A DNA stretch of 64,000 bases. Origin: Porphyromonas sp. COT-239 OH1446 (lineage in GTDB: Bacteria; Bacteroidota; Bacteroidia; Bacteroidales; Porphyromonadaceae). The stretch lies in assembly GCF_000768875.1 (NCBI RefSeq), contig NZ_JRAO01000030.1:62001-126000 (forward strand), in the 5' to 3' direction. Below, one piece after another: positions 7,330 through 17,700 of the stretch. Position 1 is the stretch's first letter, and each line of letters begins with the position of its first letter. Position numbers and translations under genes: made by a program. Under the pieces are notes generated by a model that saw only the letters and a list, made by a program, of their open reading frames with translations, had not been told where the DNA came from and did not search any database.

Positions 7330-10323
7330 ATGTTTTTCGATCAGAAGCTGCATCGTTATATCTATCCCCTCGGGGTCATCTGCCTGCTCGCCCTCTCTGC
7401 CTGTTTCCCTCGCAGAGACCGATCTGTCGTGGATGAGCCTCAGTCGCCTATCTTAGTGGCTCGAGAGGAGTTGCAGGCCGATAGCTTGCGCTTGCCCGTG
7501 CTCGCTCCTGTGATGGATAGCCTTCGAGAGCCGAATTCACCACTGGTGCAGCCCGCTTCTGTGATGGATAGCCCCTCAAGGGACAGCATTGCGGAGGATA
7601 GTCTCTCGGTGCTGGTAGATACCCTTGCTGGAGCACGCTCTCTAGAGAGTCTCGACACACTGGGCGTAGATACGCTCTCCAGGCAGATAGACCCTAGCCT
7701 CAATGCCTTCGACGACATCATCGAATACAAGGCACAAGACTCTATGGTACTCCTAGGGCGCAGTATGGCTTACCTCTTCGGCCCCAGCACGGTCGATTAT
7801 AAGGATAAGGGGATGGAGGCGAACTTCATGCGCCTGAACCTAGACAGCAACTTAATTTACGCTCATTATATCCTAGATAGTACGGGGCAGGCAAGCTCCT
7901 ACCCCAAGTTCAAGGATGGCTCAGAGAACTACGAAGCCAAGAGCATGAGCTATAACCTAAAGACCGCCAAGGGCTTCATCACGGGCGTGGTAACCCAGCA
8001 GGGCGAGGGCTACGTAACAGCCGAGCGAACGAAGAAGGCCGACGAGAGCTGTATGTATATGGAGGGCGGTCGCTATACGACCTGTAGCGATCATGATCAT
8101 CCGCACTTCTACTTCAAGATCACACGGGGCAAGATGCGTCAGAGCAAGAACATCGTTACGGGGCCGGTCTATCTCGTCTTTGCCGATGTGCCGCTGCCGA
8201 TCGGTTTGCCCTTCGGCTTCTTCCCCTTTTCCAGTACCTATTCTTCAGGGATCATTATGCCGAGCTACGGGGAGGAGGCTAGCCGAGGCTTATATCTCAA
8301 AGGTGGAGGATACTATTGGGCCATCAATGACTATGTCGATCTTGCAGCCACGGGGGATTGGTACTCTCGCGGGTCTTGGGGTGTTAATCTGCGTTCGAAT
8401 TATCGTAAGCGTTACCGCTATGGTGGCTCGCTGAACATCAACTACCTCGTAACCAAGACGGGAGATAAGGATGTCGCGGGAGACTTCTCTTCGAGCAAGG
8501 ACTTCCGTATTAGTTGGACACATACCCAAGATCCCAAGGCTAGCCCCTCGAGCTCCTTCTCGGCGAGTGTCAATTTCTCGACCAGTAGCTACAATCACAA
8601 CTCGCTCAATACCCTCTATAACCCGATGATCTCGGGGCAAAATACCAAGAGCTCGTCGATCAGTTACAGCAAGACTTTTGTTGGGACTCCCTTTCGCCTC
8701 TCAGCCTCGATGGATGTGTCGCAGAACTCTGTAGATAGCATGATCTCGCTTAGTCTGCCGAATATATCTTTGAGTATGAGTCGACTACAACCCTTCAAAC
8801 GCAAGAAGCGAGTGGGGAGCGAACGTTGGTACGAGCGCATCAGCCTCAGTTACTCCGGACAGTTCCGAAACTCCATTCATACCAAAGAGCACAAGCTCCT
8901 GGGGAGCAATCTGGTCAAGGACTGGAACAATGGCTTCAGCCACAGTATACCGGTCTCTGCCTCCTACAAGCTATTCGACTATATCGACCTGACTCTAGGG
9001 GCTAGCTATACCGAGCGATGGTATAGCTACAAGACTTTGCAGAGCTATGATCCAGCTACGGACAAGATCGTCAAGGAGCGTCAGTATGGTTTCAACCGAG
9101 CTTATAACTTCGGTACCTCACTCTCGCTCAATACGACTCTCTATGGCTTCTTCAAGCCTTGGCGTATCTTCGGAGATAAGCTACAGATGATTCGGCATCG
9201 CATGACCCCGAGCATTGGGATCAGTTATACCCCTGACTTCGGCGATCCGAAGTGGGGCAATTGGCGGAGGCTACACTATGTGGACAAGGAGGGCCGAGCA
9301 CGAGTACTCGACTATTCACTCTATGAAGGGCAGGTATTCGGTGCTCCAGGAAGAGGCAAGTCCGCCTCGATCAACTTCAGCCTCGACAACAATATCGAGG
9401 CGAAGCTGCGGGTCAAGAGCGACACGACTGAGACCTTCGAGAAGGTCAGCATCATCGACAACTTTGCCCTCAGCTCGAGCTACAATATGGCGGCAGACTC
9501 GTTTCAACTCAGTGACATCAATGCTCGTATCGCCCTCAAACTACCAGGCAATATCAACCTCAACCTTAGTGGGAGCTTCGATCCCTATCTCTATGGGCAT
9601 ACAGTTGGCCCTCAGGGACAGATCAATGTGCATCGAGTCAATAAGTTGCGTATCCTCTCGGGCAAAGGCTTCGGGAGTCTGAGAGGTACAGGGACTTCGT
9701 TCAGCTATGCTCTCAACAATGATAGCTTTGTCAAACTTATTCGCCTCTTCTCTGGCAAGAAGGACAAGGGCGAGGAAAACAAGCAGGAGGGCAAGGGGCA
9801 GAAGAATAAGCGAGATCCAATGGAGTCTCAGAAGTCCAATCGAGACACTTCGCTCGGACAGATGGCCTCGGAGAACAATCAAGATCGCCAGTCCTCTGGA
9901 GGCTCTCTCTATGATAAGAGTAGGCAGGATGAGGGAGAGTATGATGCTGATGGCTACCTTAAGAATAAGATCCCTTGGAATGTCTCCCTGAGCTACGGTG
10001 TCAATCTGAATCGAGCCTCCTTTGACCCTAAGCGAGATGAATACAACTATCGCTTGCAGCATAGCCTAATGTTCTCTGGTAACATTCAACCAACGAAGAA
10101 CTGGACTTTCAACTTCAATGCTAGCTATGACTTCGAGCGAAACAAACTCGCTAATTTGACCATTGGTATTAGTCGAGATCTGCATTGTTGGTCGCTGACT
10201 GCTAGCCTTATCCCGATAGGGCCTTACAAGTCGTACAACATCACTATCGGGGTCAAGAGCTCTATGCTCAAGGATCTTAAGTGGGATAAGCACAGCTATC
10301 CCAATAGAGCAGCAGCCTGGTAG
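7330..10323 (+). CDS. lptD: LptD/OstA-like LPS-assembly outer membrane protein
   Basis: 997 residues. LptD is the outer-membrane barrel that inserts lipopolysaccharide into the outer leaflet. The N-terminus MFFDQKL.. has a signal with a possible lipobox (LSAC). An OstA-like periplasmic segment follows (about 150-260, 'MSYNLKTAKGFITGVVTQQG', 'RYTTCSDHDHPHFYFK'), and then the characteristic 'VPLPIGLPFGFFPF' stretch that enters the long barrel of alternating aromatic strands. Near residues 805-880 there is a highly charged, low-complexity insert rich in K, E, D, Q and N, probably an extracellular loop. Start at 7330 fits the promoter. The gene converges on galK with a 42-bp palindromic terminator between them. 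I call it LptD by the Bacteroidota OstA-like family. Confidence 0.85.
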   Translation: MFFDQKLHRYIYPLGVICLLALSACFPRRDRSVVDEPQSPILVAREELQADSLRLPVLAPVMDSLREPNSPLVQPASVMDSPSRDSIAEDSLSVLVDTLAGARSLESLDTLGVDTLSRQIDPSLNAFDDIIEYKAQDSMVLLGRSMAYLFGPSTVDYKDKGMEANFMRLNLDSNLIYAHYILDSTGQASSYPKFKDGSENYEAKSMSYNLKTAKGFITGVVTQQGEGYVTAERTKKADESCMYMEGGRYTTCSDHDHPHFYFKITRGKMRQSKNIVTGPVYLVFADVPLPIGLPFGFFPFSSTYSSGIIMPSYGEEASRGLYLKGGGYYWAINDYVDLAATGDWYSRGSWGVNLRSNYRKRYRYGGSLNINYLVTKTGDKDVAGDFSSSKDFRISWTHTQDPKASPSSSFSASVNFSTSSYNHNSLNTLYNPMISGQNTKSSSISYSKTFVGTPFRLSASMDVSQNSVDSMISLSLPNISLSMSRLQPFKRKKRVGSERWYERISLSYSGQFRNSIHTKEHKLLGSNLVKDWNNGFSHSIPVSASYKLFDYIDLTLGASYTERWYSYKTLQSYDPATDKIVKERQYGFNRAYNFGTSLSLNTTLYGFFKPWRIFGDKLQMIRHRMTPSIGISYTPDFGDPKWGNWRRLHYVDKEGRARVLDYSLYEGQVFGAPGRGKSASINFSLDNNIEAKLRVKSDTTETFEKVSIIDNFALSSSYNMAADSFQLSDINARIALKLPGNINLNLSGSFDPYLYGHTVGPQGQINVHRVNKLRILSGKGFGSLRGTGTSFSYALNNDSFVKLIRLFSGKKDKGEENKQEGKGQKNKRDPMESQKSNRDTSLGQMASENNQDRQSSGGSLYDKSRQDEGEYDADGYLKNKIPWNVSLSYGVNLNRASFDPKRDEYNYRLQHSLMFSGNIQPTKNWTFNFNASYDFERNKLANLTIGISRDLHCWSLTASLIPIGPYKSYNITIGVKSSMLKDLKWDKHSYPNRAAAW

Positions 10324-10365
10324 TAACTCTTGTGTCCCTCGTCCCTCAGGTTGGTAGGATAAAAG

Positions 10366-10407
10366 GTTTCGGGTGCAGAGAAGTCATGACTTCTCTGCAC
10401 CCGAAAC
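10366..10407. terminator. Bidirectional terminator, perfect 42-bp palindrome
   Basis: Two 21-nt arms, starting GTTTCGGGTGCAGAGAAGTC, meet with no spacer and lie between the convergent lptD-like and galK genes. A T-rich CTTCTTTT follows on the plus strand and AAAA precedes it, so it can serve both directions. Confidence 0.85.
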
Positions 10408-10441
10408 TTCTTTTAGAGGGATCTCTAGAGCTTGATAGAGC

Positions 10442-11590
10442 CTAGGCTAGACGGCGAGCTCCGTCCGAGATCACTACGTCGTAGAACTTCGGCTCTCTGC
10501 CATATTTGGCTGTATAGCGAGCCTTCACTTCGGCCTTGAACTTGTCGTAGAGCTCATCCTTGACGAGATTGATCGTGCAGCCACCGAAGCCGCCGCCCAT
10601 CACTCGAGAGCCTGTTACTCCCATTTCCTTGGCCAGGTCGTTGAGGAAGTCAAGCTCTTCGCAGCTCACCTCATAGAGCTTGCTCATACCATGGTGTGTC
10701 TCATACATCTTCTGACCGACTGTCTCATAGTCGCCACGCTCTAGAGCATCGCACACATCGAGTACACGCTGAACCTCTTCGATGACGTACTCAGAGCGCA
10801 TGTAATCCTCAGCTGTGATCTCGGCCTTGACCTCGTTGAGCTGGGCCATGGAGGCATCTCGCAGATACTTCACCTCTGGGTATTTCTTTGCAATTGCAGC
10901 CACGGCAGCCTCGCAGCTCTCACGACGCTTGTTGTAGGCCGAGCTTGCGAGCTCATGCTTGACGACAGAGTCTACGAGTAGAAGACGATAGCCCTCTGGC
11001 TTGAAGGGAAAATATTCATATTCGAGGCTTTTGCAGTCGAGACGGATCAGATGCCCCTCCTTGCCGAAGACTGAGGCGAACTGATCCATGATACCACACT
11101 TAACACCTACATAGTTGTGCTCAGTAGCCTGACCGATCTTCGCCAGCTCGAACTTGTCGATGCCGAGGTTGAAGAGCTCATTGAGTGCGAAGGCAAAGGT
11201 ACTCTCTAGCGCAGCCGAAGAGCTCATTCCTGCGCCTAGGGGCACATCACCGGCAAACACCGTATCGAAGCCCGAGATCTTACCACCACGCTTGATAATC
11301 TCACGGCAGACGCCGAACACATATCGAGCCCAGCTCTGCTGGGGAGCATTGGCCTCCTCGAGACCGAACTCCGCACTCTCGCCCAGGTCGAGTGCGTAGG
11401 CACGCACACGGTCTGTGCCGTTGAGGCGGATCTCGGCATACATGGCTTTGTCTACAGCCCCAGGGAAGACGAAGGCTCCATTGTAGTCGGTGTGTTCACC
11501 AATGAGGTTGATGCGTCCAGGAGAGGTGAATAGGGCTCCTGCCTCGCCGTAGAGTTCGGCGAATTTGCTTCTAATCTTTGCTGTTTCCAT
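10442..11590 (-). CDS. galK: Galactokinase GalK
   Basis: 382 residues, normal length. It phosphorylates alpha-D-galactose with ATP at C1, the first committed Leloir step. Visible GHMP-kinase motifs: the galactose-binding signature GRINLIGEHTDYNGAFVFPG at about 24-43, the ATP-binding GAGMSSSAALESTFAF near 118-133, and the C-terminal motif GSRVMGGGFGGCTINLV near 335-351. It is the last gene of galM-gluP-galK. galT is not seen here, but galE lies at 39.8 kb in the same window. Confidence 0.97.
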   Translation of the reverse strand: METAKIRSKFAELYGEAGALFTSPGRINLIGEHTDYNGAFVFPGAVDKAMYAEIRLNGTDRVRAYALDLGESAEFGLEEANAPQQSWARYVFGVCREIIKRGGKISGFDTVFAGDVPLGAGMSSSAALESTFAFALNELFNLGIDKFELAKIGQATEHNYVGVKCGIMDQFASVFGKEGHLIRLDCKSLEYEYFPFKPEGYRLLLVDSVVKHELASSAYNKRRESCEAAVAAIAKKYPEVKYLRDASMAQLNEVKAEITAEDYMRSEYVIEEVQRVLDVCDALERGDYETVGQKMYETHHGMSKLYEVSCEELDFLNDLAKEMGVTGSRVMGGGFGGCTINLVKDELYDKFKAEVKARYTAKYGREPKFYDVVISDGARRLA

Positions 11591-11626
11591 TTGTTTATTT
11601 GTTGTTGGAAGTCTATCTATAAAGAG

Positions 11627-11662
11627 GCTGGCGGATGACTGAGTCCTCAGCCATCCGCCAGC
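11627..11662 (-). terminator. Hairpin between gluP and galK
   Basis: Arms GCTGGCGGATGACTGAG (11627-11643) and CTCAGCCATCCGCCAGC (11646-11662) pair with one mismatch around a 2-nt centre. It lies downstream of gluP and upstream of galK on the same strand, with TTTT-containing sequence on its right side. It may be a partial terminator or an RNA-processing stem that sets the galK level within the operon. Confidence 0.5.
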
Positions 11663-11692
11663 TGCTTTTCTCTATTGGGTCTATCTAGAGGA

Positions 11693-13000
11693 CTAAGGCA
11701 GTTGCTTTACCTTGTAACCCACGAGGGCGTAGTAGAGGAGGTAGAGCTCTGCGGCCACTACGATGATCCAAGTCCACTGCCAGCTACCGATGAAGTCTAC
11801 TGCCATGGCCTGGATGAAAGGTAGGATAGCTCCCCCCACGACACCCATCATCAGCACTCCAGTACCAGCTGAGGTGTACTTGCCGAGCTTATCGATCGCC
11901 AGGGAGAAGATAGCAGGCCACATGATTGAGTGGAAGAGTCCTGCGCCGACCATGATCCAGGGGTTGTTCGTAAGCATACCAGCGGCCACCAGGATACCAG
12001 CAGCGGCGGAGGTAACGGCCAGCTGGGCATTGGCACTGATCTTGCTGAGGAAGCTGCCCAGCAGACGACCCACGAGCAGACCGCCCCAGTACATAGAGGT
12101 CATGGTCGCTGCCGAAGAAACGTCGAAGCCACTGTCCTTGGCGTAGAGGGTGATGTTTGCTCCGACAGCTACCTCAACGCCCACATACATGAAGATGGCC
12201 ACGACACCGAGAGCAAGGTGAGAGAAGCTCCATACGCTCTTCTCGAGCACTTCGCCCTCCTTCTTCTCTGCACTAGCAATGCTGGGCAGATGGATCTTGC
12301 CGAGGGCGGCGATGATCAGGCCCACGAGGACAATCAGGGCGAGGATGGGTACATAGAGCGAAGTGATGTCGATGTCCAGTCCGCTCTTCTGCTGGAAGAT
12401 CACATAGGCTACGAAGAGTGGGCCTACGGTAGTCATCAGCGAATTACCAGCCCCTGCGATGCTCTGACGCTGTACAGCGGATGTGCCCTTGACGTCGCAA
12501 GCTACGAGATAAGGGTTCACCACAGCCTGTAGGTAGGTTAGAGCCGTACCGGCGACGAAGGCAGCCACCAGGAATACATAGTAAGCTATGGGCACCTCAA
12601 CAGCACCTGTGTACTTGAAGCTATCGCCTGCTGCCTTAGCCTCGGCGATGATCCCCTCGAAGTTAGCCTTGTCGAAGGTCTCGAAGACATAGGCTGAGAG
12701 CTCATAGAGGCCAAAGGCTGCGATGAGGATGAAGAGTCCGAAGGTCAGAGACTTCTTGTAACCATTCTTGTCCACATAACGATTGGTGAAAGGGCCCATC
12801 ACTAGATAAGCCAAGAAGAAGGAGAAGTTGAGCAGGTTCGTCAGTGTGATGGTCATGCTGCCGCCCTTGATCAAGTAGGCTGCCTGCATAGGGCCTTGGA
12901 ACTGCTGGTTCAGATTGGTAATCAATCCGATGAGCGACATCAGCACCACCATGATGACGAATGGCATGAAGTAGCTCTGCTGTTGTTTGATTTGGTTCAT
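11693..13000 (-). CDS. gluP: Glucose/galactose MFS transporter, GluP/FucP type
   Basis: 435 residues with about 12 predicted membrane spans. It belongs to the FHS group of major facilitator sugar:H+ symporters. The N-terminus (QQSYFMPFVIMVVLMSLIGL) and the PFTNRYVDKNGYKKSL loop after the second span fit the group, as does the internal 'YLQAVVNPYLVACDVKGTSAVQRQS', close to the family pattern of a conserved NPY plus a basic loop. The gene sits between galM and galK, which points to galactose and/or glucose uptake. Gaps are 55 bp to galM and 102 bp to galK, the latter holding a hairpin. Confidence 0.9.
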   Translation of the reverse strand: MNQIKQQQSYFMPFVIMVVLMSLIGLITNLNQQFQGPMQAAYLIKGGSMTITLTNLLNFSFFLAYLVMGPFTNRYVDKNGYKKSLTFGLFILIAAFGLYELSAYVFETFDKANFEGIIAEAKAAGDSFKYTGAVEVPIAYYVFLVAAFVAGTALTYLQAVVNPYLVACDVKGTSAVQRQSIAGAGNSLMTTVGPLFVAYVIFQQKSGLDIDITSLYVPILALIVLVGLIIAALGKIHLPSIASAEKKEGEVLEKSVWSFSHLALGVVAIFMYVGVEVAVGANITLYAKDSGFDVSSAATMTSMYWGGLLVGRLLGSFLSKISANAQLAVTSAAAGILVAAGMLTNNPWIMVGAGLFHSIMWPAIFSLAIDKLGKYTSAGTGVLMMGVVGGAILPFIQAMAVDFIGSWQWTWIIVVAAELYLLYYALVGYKVKQLP

Positions 13001-13055
13001 TGTTTTTTGAAACTACGTATTTGGGTTAAACTTAAACTGTTTCTACCAAAGGGCT

Positions 13056-14126
13056 CTATTGCTTCGTTTGGAAGGCGAAGACTGTGGTCGAGCGAAAGGT
13101 CTCGCCTGGCGAGAGGCGTGTCGAGGGATAATCAGGTCTATTAGGGCTATCGGGGAAGTGCTGCGTCTCGAGGCAGAGAGCTGCGCGGGCAGGGTAACGA
13201 GCATCGTGTTTGCCACGCATGTTGCCACTCATCCAGTTGCCCGTATAGAGCTGTACGCCTGGTTGGTCGGTGTAAACCTCCATGACGATGCCGGTCTTGG
13301 GCGATGAGCATCGGGCTGCGAAGCCGAGCTTACCCAAGGGTTTGTCCAGGATGAAGGTGTGGTCGTAGCCACGAGCCCAAAGGAGCTGGTCGACAGGAGT
13401 GTCAATGCGTTCGCCTATGGTGTGAGGGGTGCGGAAGTCGAAGGGCGTACCTTCTACCGCCTCAGCCTCCTTGTAAGGTATGGCAGTATTGTCCGTGGGC
13501 AGATACTTTTGGGCGTTGATCTCGAGCAGATGATCGTGCACGCTAGCATCGCCGTCGCCAGAGAGGTTGAAGTAGGCGTGATTCGTCAGGTTCAGCACCG
13601 TGGGCCTCGTCGTTGTGGCTTTGTAATCGATGCAGAGCTCGTTGTCGTCGCTCAGGGTGTAGGTAACCTCTACGCTGAGCTCTCCAGGATAGCCCTCCTC
13701 ACCATCGGGCGAGGTGTAGCGCAGGCGGAGCTGGTTGGGAGCTAACTGTTCGGCATCCCAGATGACAGCGTTGAAGCCCTTGAGCCCTCCATGCAGGGCG
13801 TTGGGCCCGTTGTTGATTGCCAGGGTGTACTCCTCTGCATCGAGGCTAAATCGTCCCCGTGCAATGCGGTTGGCGTAGCGTCCACAGATAGCTCCGAAGT
13901 AGGCCTCCTCACTCTGCAAGTAATCTGTCGTGCTGTCGTGTCCGATGACTACGTCGGCCCAGCCGCCAGTCTTGGTGGGGACTACGAGGGAGACGAGCTT
14001 CGCTCCTTGGTTGATGAAGTGTGCTTCTGCTCCGTGCTTATTCTCTAGGGAATACAAACGTACTTGCTTGCCTTCCACAACGGCGTCGAATGCCTCGGGG
14101 TTGAGCCTTGCTTTGTTGTTGGCCAT
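13056..14126 (-). CDS. galM: Aldose 1-epimerase (mutarotase) GalM
   Basis: 356 residues, full length. It interconverts beta- and alpha-galactose so that GalK can act on the alpha anomer. Active-site patterns are clear: NRIARGRFSLDAEEY then NGPNALHGGLKGF (first catalytic-site His region), NLTNHAYFNLSGDG (second His), and the glutamate base in CLETQHFPDSPNRPDYP near the C-terminus. It is the first gene of the galactose operon and has its own -7 element 55 bp upstream. Confidence 0.96.
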   Translation of the reverse strand: MANNKARLNPEAFDAVVEGKQVRLYSLENKHGAEAHFINQGAKLVSLVVPTKTGGWADVVIGHDSTTDYLQSEEAYFGAICGRYANRIARGRFSLDAEEYTLAINNGPNALHGGLKGFNAVIWDAEQLAPNQLRLRYTSPDGEEGYPGELSVEVTYTLSDDNELCIDYKATTTRPTVLNLTNHAYFNLSGDGDASVHDHLLEINAQKYLPTDNTAIPYKEAEAVEGTPFDFRTPHTIGERIDTPVDQLLWARGYDHTFILDKPLGKLGFAARCSSPKTGIVMEVYTDQPGVQLYTGNWMSGNMRGKHDARYPARAALCLETQHFPDSPNRPDYPSTRLSPGETFRSTTVFAFQTKQ

Positions 14127-14180
14127 AGCTTGTCGGGGTATAAGGGTTCTTGTCTTTAGTTCGATGCTATTTCAGCGGGT

Positions 14181-14188
14181 CAAATATA
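14181..14188 (-). promoter_or_regulatory. galM-gluP-galK operon promoter -7 element
   Basis: Minus-strand TATATTTG, an exact TAnnTTTG match, 54 bp before the galM start. No clear -33 element at 19-20 nt. Confidence 0.55.
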
Positions 14189-14236
14189 CAAAAACTTCAG
14201 TTTATTCTCTTTTTTCGCCCGAGCCTGCACTTTTTA

Positions 14237-14557
14237 CTCCAGGTCGATCCTATTCTTCTCTTGAGCGAAGCTCTATCCTCTCCTCACTTAAGTTCTTACT
14301 GATGCCTCTGTGGGGTTCTATTTAGATCTCTATGGAGCTCCTATTTGGATCTCACTTGCGCTCCTATTTGTGCCTCTATTGAGGCCCTATTTAGATCTCT
14401 ATGGAGCTCCTATTTGGATCTCATTTGCGCTCCTATTTGTGCCTCTATTGAGGCCCTATTTAGATCTCTATGGAGCTCCTATTTGGATCTCACTTGCGTT
14501 CCTACTTATGCCTCTATTGAGGCTCTATTTAGATCTCTATGGAGCTACTCCCCAGGC
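14237..14557 (+). repeat. 23-bp phased repeat array 2 (about 14 units) with 69-bp higher-order repeat
   Basis: Units begin at 14237, 14260, 14283, 14306 (this one is 22 bp), 14328, 14351, 14374, 14397, 14420, 14443, 14466, 14489, 14512 and 14535. From 14328 to 14534 three units form a 69-bp block repeated three times almost without change (block starts 14328, 14397, 14466), which implies recent tandem duplication. Because 69 is a multiple of three, open frames run through it, but they are repeat artefacts. The array lies between the divergent galM and tamB genes. Confidence 0.9.
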
Positions 14558-14617
14558 TCTTGTCTCCAGCACGATAGAGCCCCCCTCCGAGGGTAGCTCA
14601 GTACCCCATTCAGGGGC

Positions 14618-14649
14618 TTTGTGCAAATGCTGCGGTCTTAGTACCTTTG
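14618..14649 (+). promoter_or_regulatory. tamB promoter, TTTG-N20-TACCTTTG
   Basis: A complete Bacteroidota promoter: TTTG at 14618-14621, 20 nt, then TACCTTTG at 14642-14649, 64 bp before the tamB start. It is one of the best promoter matches in the window. Confidence 0.75.
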
Positions 14650-14712
14650 TGGGGTTGTATCCATAGGCTCGAGAAAGGCCTTGGAGCAACGTCTAGGGCT
14701 TGAAGATTAGAG

Positions 14713-17700
14713 ATGTGGAAGTGGCAGTTTGACAAGCGAACCATCCGTGTACTCCGTGTAGTGACCATGATCATCGTCGCTGTATGGCTCTTGCTCTATA
14801 TCCTGCCCTCTCTGTTGCTGCGCATCGACTGGGTGCAGCGAGAGGTCGGACGCTTCGCCTCCCGTGAGCTCAGCCAGCTCCTAGGAGCTGAAGTCGAGGT
14901 CGAGCGCATCGGTCTCTCTAGGGGCGATGTGATCGCCATCGACGGGATCAAGCTCAAGGACGAAGAGGGACGTCAAGTACTCAGAGCTCATCGCCTCCTG
15001 GGGACATTCAGCTGGAGAGAGCTCCTCATGGGGCAAGAGGCTCGGATCGCCTCGGCACGCCTCTTCGACCTAGAGATCGAGCTACAGCAAGACCCCGAGA
15101 CTGGGCGACTCAACATCCAGCATATCATCGACCATCTCTCACAGGCCGACTCGACCTCTAACGAGACCCCGATAGTCCTCAATACGCTCCTCATTCGTGA
15201 TGCCCATGTTCGCCTCCTGCGTGGTGCTGATACGCTCCTATGTGTCGAGAGGCTATCGACCAAGATCGATCTTCTGCGTGTCGCTGCAGACGAAGTCTCG
15301 GGCATCATCGATCAGCTCTCGGCCCAGCCTCAGTGGGCCAGTACGCTCGAGCATCTCTCGGCCCAGGTCGAGCTTCGGGCGGGGCGGCTGACCCTCTCCG
15401 ACCTCATGCTGCGCCTTCCCCATAGCCATCTATTCGTTCCCTTACTCTCTATCGACACGCAGCGACCCCTATGGCGAGCCATCGAGAGGCTCGAGCTACA
15501 CGAGCTCTCACTCTCCCCCCTGGACCTCATGCCTTGGCTGCCAAAGCTCGCCTCCGATCATGAGCCCCTGCGCTTAGAGCTGAGGGCAGAGGCAACCGAA
15601 GAGGGACTCAGCATCCGGGGGCTAGAGTCTAGCATCCAGGGCCGCTTCTACTGTACGCTGCCCGAGGGGCAGATGAGGCTCGATGCCGACGGCCATTACC
15701 TCGGGGTTGAGGCTCAAGCCCTAAGCTGGGGCATTCGCTCGCCCCTAGCATTACGACTCCTGGATCTCTTGGGGATTGAGGAGGCTTCTCCCCTTAGACG
15801 GCTCTCTAAGCTCAGTCAGCTACAGTTCTTAGGTCGTGTGGCCCACGAAGAGGGGCGTCGGGCAGAGCTCTCCGGACGTCTATCCTCATCTTTGGGCGAG
15901 CTGCGGGTGAGGCTCGACCTAGGTCTCTCCGGGGGGGAGCTTTCGAGCCTGTCATCCGAGTTGCAGACCGAGGGCTTGCAGCTCGGCCCAGTGCTCGAGG
16001 GCTTGATCCCTCTAGACTACCTGCGGGCTTCACTGCAGATCCATGCGCAGCAGCAGGGCGACCTCTGGAGCGGAGAGCTTGAGGCTGAGCTCCCCGAGTT
16101 CTCCTGGGCTGGGGAGAGCTATGGCGCACTAACGCTTCGGCTGAGCCCTGGGGCTTCATCTCGAGAGCATCATCTCTCTCTCGAGAGCCGAGACCCAAGA
16201 GCCCTAGGGCGGATCGAGGGGGACTTCTCCCTACTGGCGGGTGAACCCCGAGACCTCAGCCTCGAGATCAATATCCCCCATTTCGAGCCAGGTCGGTTAG
16301 GCCTCTGGGACGATCCCGAGGGACGGATCTATGAGCTCCTCAGCTCCATTCGCCTCGAGAGTCTAGGGCTCGAGACCCCATACGCACAGGTAGATCTACA
16401 TCGATTGAGCAGCCGAAGCTCCATTGACACCCTAGAGCTCAAGGGCCTTAGGGCTACCCTCTCCTCCAAGCCAGAGGAGCGTAGCCTGAGCCTGGAGAGC
16501 TCCTGGCTCAACCTTAGAGCTCGAGGTTCGTATGACCTCGTGCGCCTGCCCGAGCAGCTCTGTAGCTCGTTGCTGGGCCGCCTGCCTTCGCTCGCTAAAC
16601 TGAGGCAGCGACGAGCCCAGGGACAGACCAAGATCCATATAGAGGCTAGGGTCGAGCACCTACCGCTAGCCCTGACACGATTAGCCAGCCTCCCGCTCTC
16701 GCTCGAGCGTCCTCTTGATTTCTCAGCCCATTATGACGAGGTCGAGGGCCTCATACGCGCACAGCTGCGAGGGGATGGGCTCGGCTATGGAGGCTACCGC
16801 TTCGATCAGATACAGGCCCGACTAGAGGGCGATAGCCTAAGCCTGGAGAGCGACCTCACGCTGCCTGACGGCTCGACCCGCTACTTCGACACACGCCTCG
16901 ACCTCAGCCTCGTGGGCGAAGAGCTTCGACTCGCACTAGCCCTTGGACGAGATGCCTCAGGGGAGTCGAACGGCTCCCTTAACCTCTCTGCACAGCTGGA
17001 TACTGAGCCAGATATGCTCTCTAGCAGACCGAGGCTTCTCGGGGCGGATATCCGCCTCTCACCCTCGTTAGTGAAGGTGCATGGGCAGATGTGGGCCGTA
17101 TCGCCCGCCTCGATCTCTGTCGGGGGCGACTCGATCATGGTACAGAACCTAAGCCTGCGCACCCAGGATCGATCCCTCAGCATCAACGGAGGGCTCGGCT
17201 CCGAGCCCGATGACCGTCTCTCGATCGAGCTCGAGCGGATCAACCTCGGGTATATACTCTCGGCCATAGGGGTAGACTTCAACCTAGTCGATCTCGATCT
17301 GACGGGTAGAGCCTCGGGACGCCTCGAGGGCACACGCTTCTTGGCCGAGGCAGAGCTGCGCAGCGATAGCCTCCTGCTCGATGGCTATCGGGTAGGGGAG
17401 ATGGATGCTCGCCTCAAGTGGGATAGCCAGGAGATGAATATCTACCTCAATGGTCTCGTTCGCCAGGAGCATGGGGGGCAGACCAAGGTAGATGGTTACA
17501 TCCGCCCTGCCGATGGGGCAGGCATAGACCTTCGTTTCGATGCTGATCGATTGGGGCTGGGCTTCACCTCCGTATTCCTCAGTGCCTTTTCCGATCATGT
17601 AGAGGGTCGTGGCACGGGAATGATGCGCCTCTTCGGTCTCTTCGACGAGGGGGTGTCGATCGAGGGCGAGGTGGACGTCGATGGTGGACAGCTCGGCATC

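Noticed and set aside
14237-14557. CRISPR array
   Set aside because: The whole 23-bp unit repeats without unique spacers, no cas gene is near, and the units drift while keeping phase. It is a tandem repeat.
14310-14666. 118-residue open frame across the 23-bp array
   Set aside because: The translated repeat (YLDLYGAPIWIS) only reflects the 69-bp block being a multiple of three; no start signal or family match.
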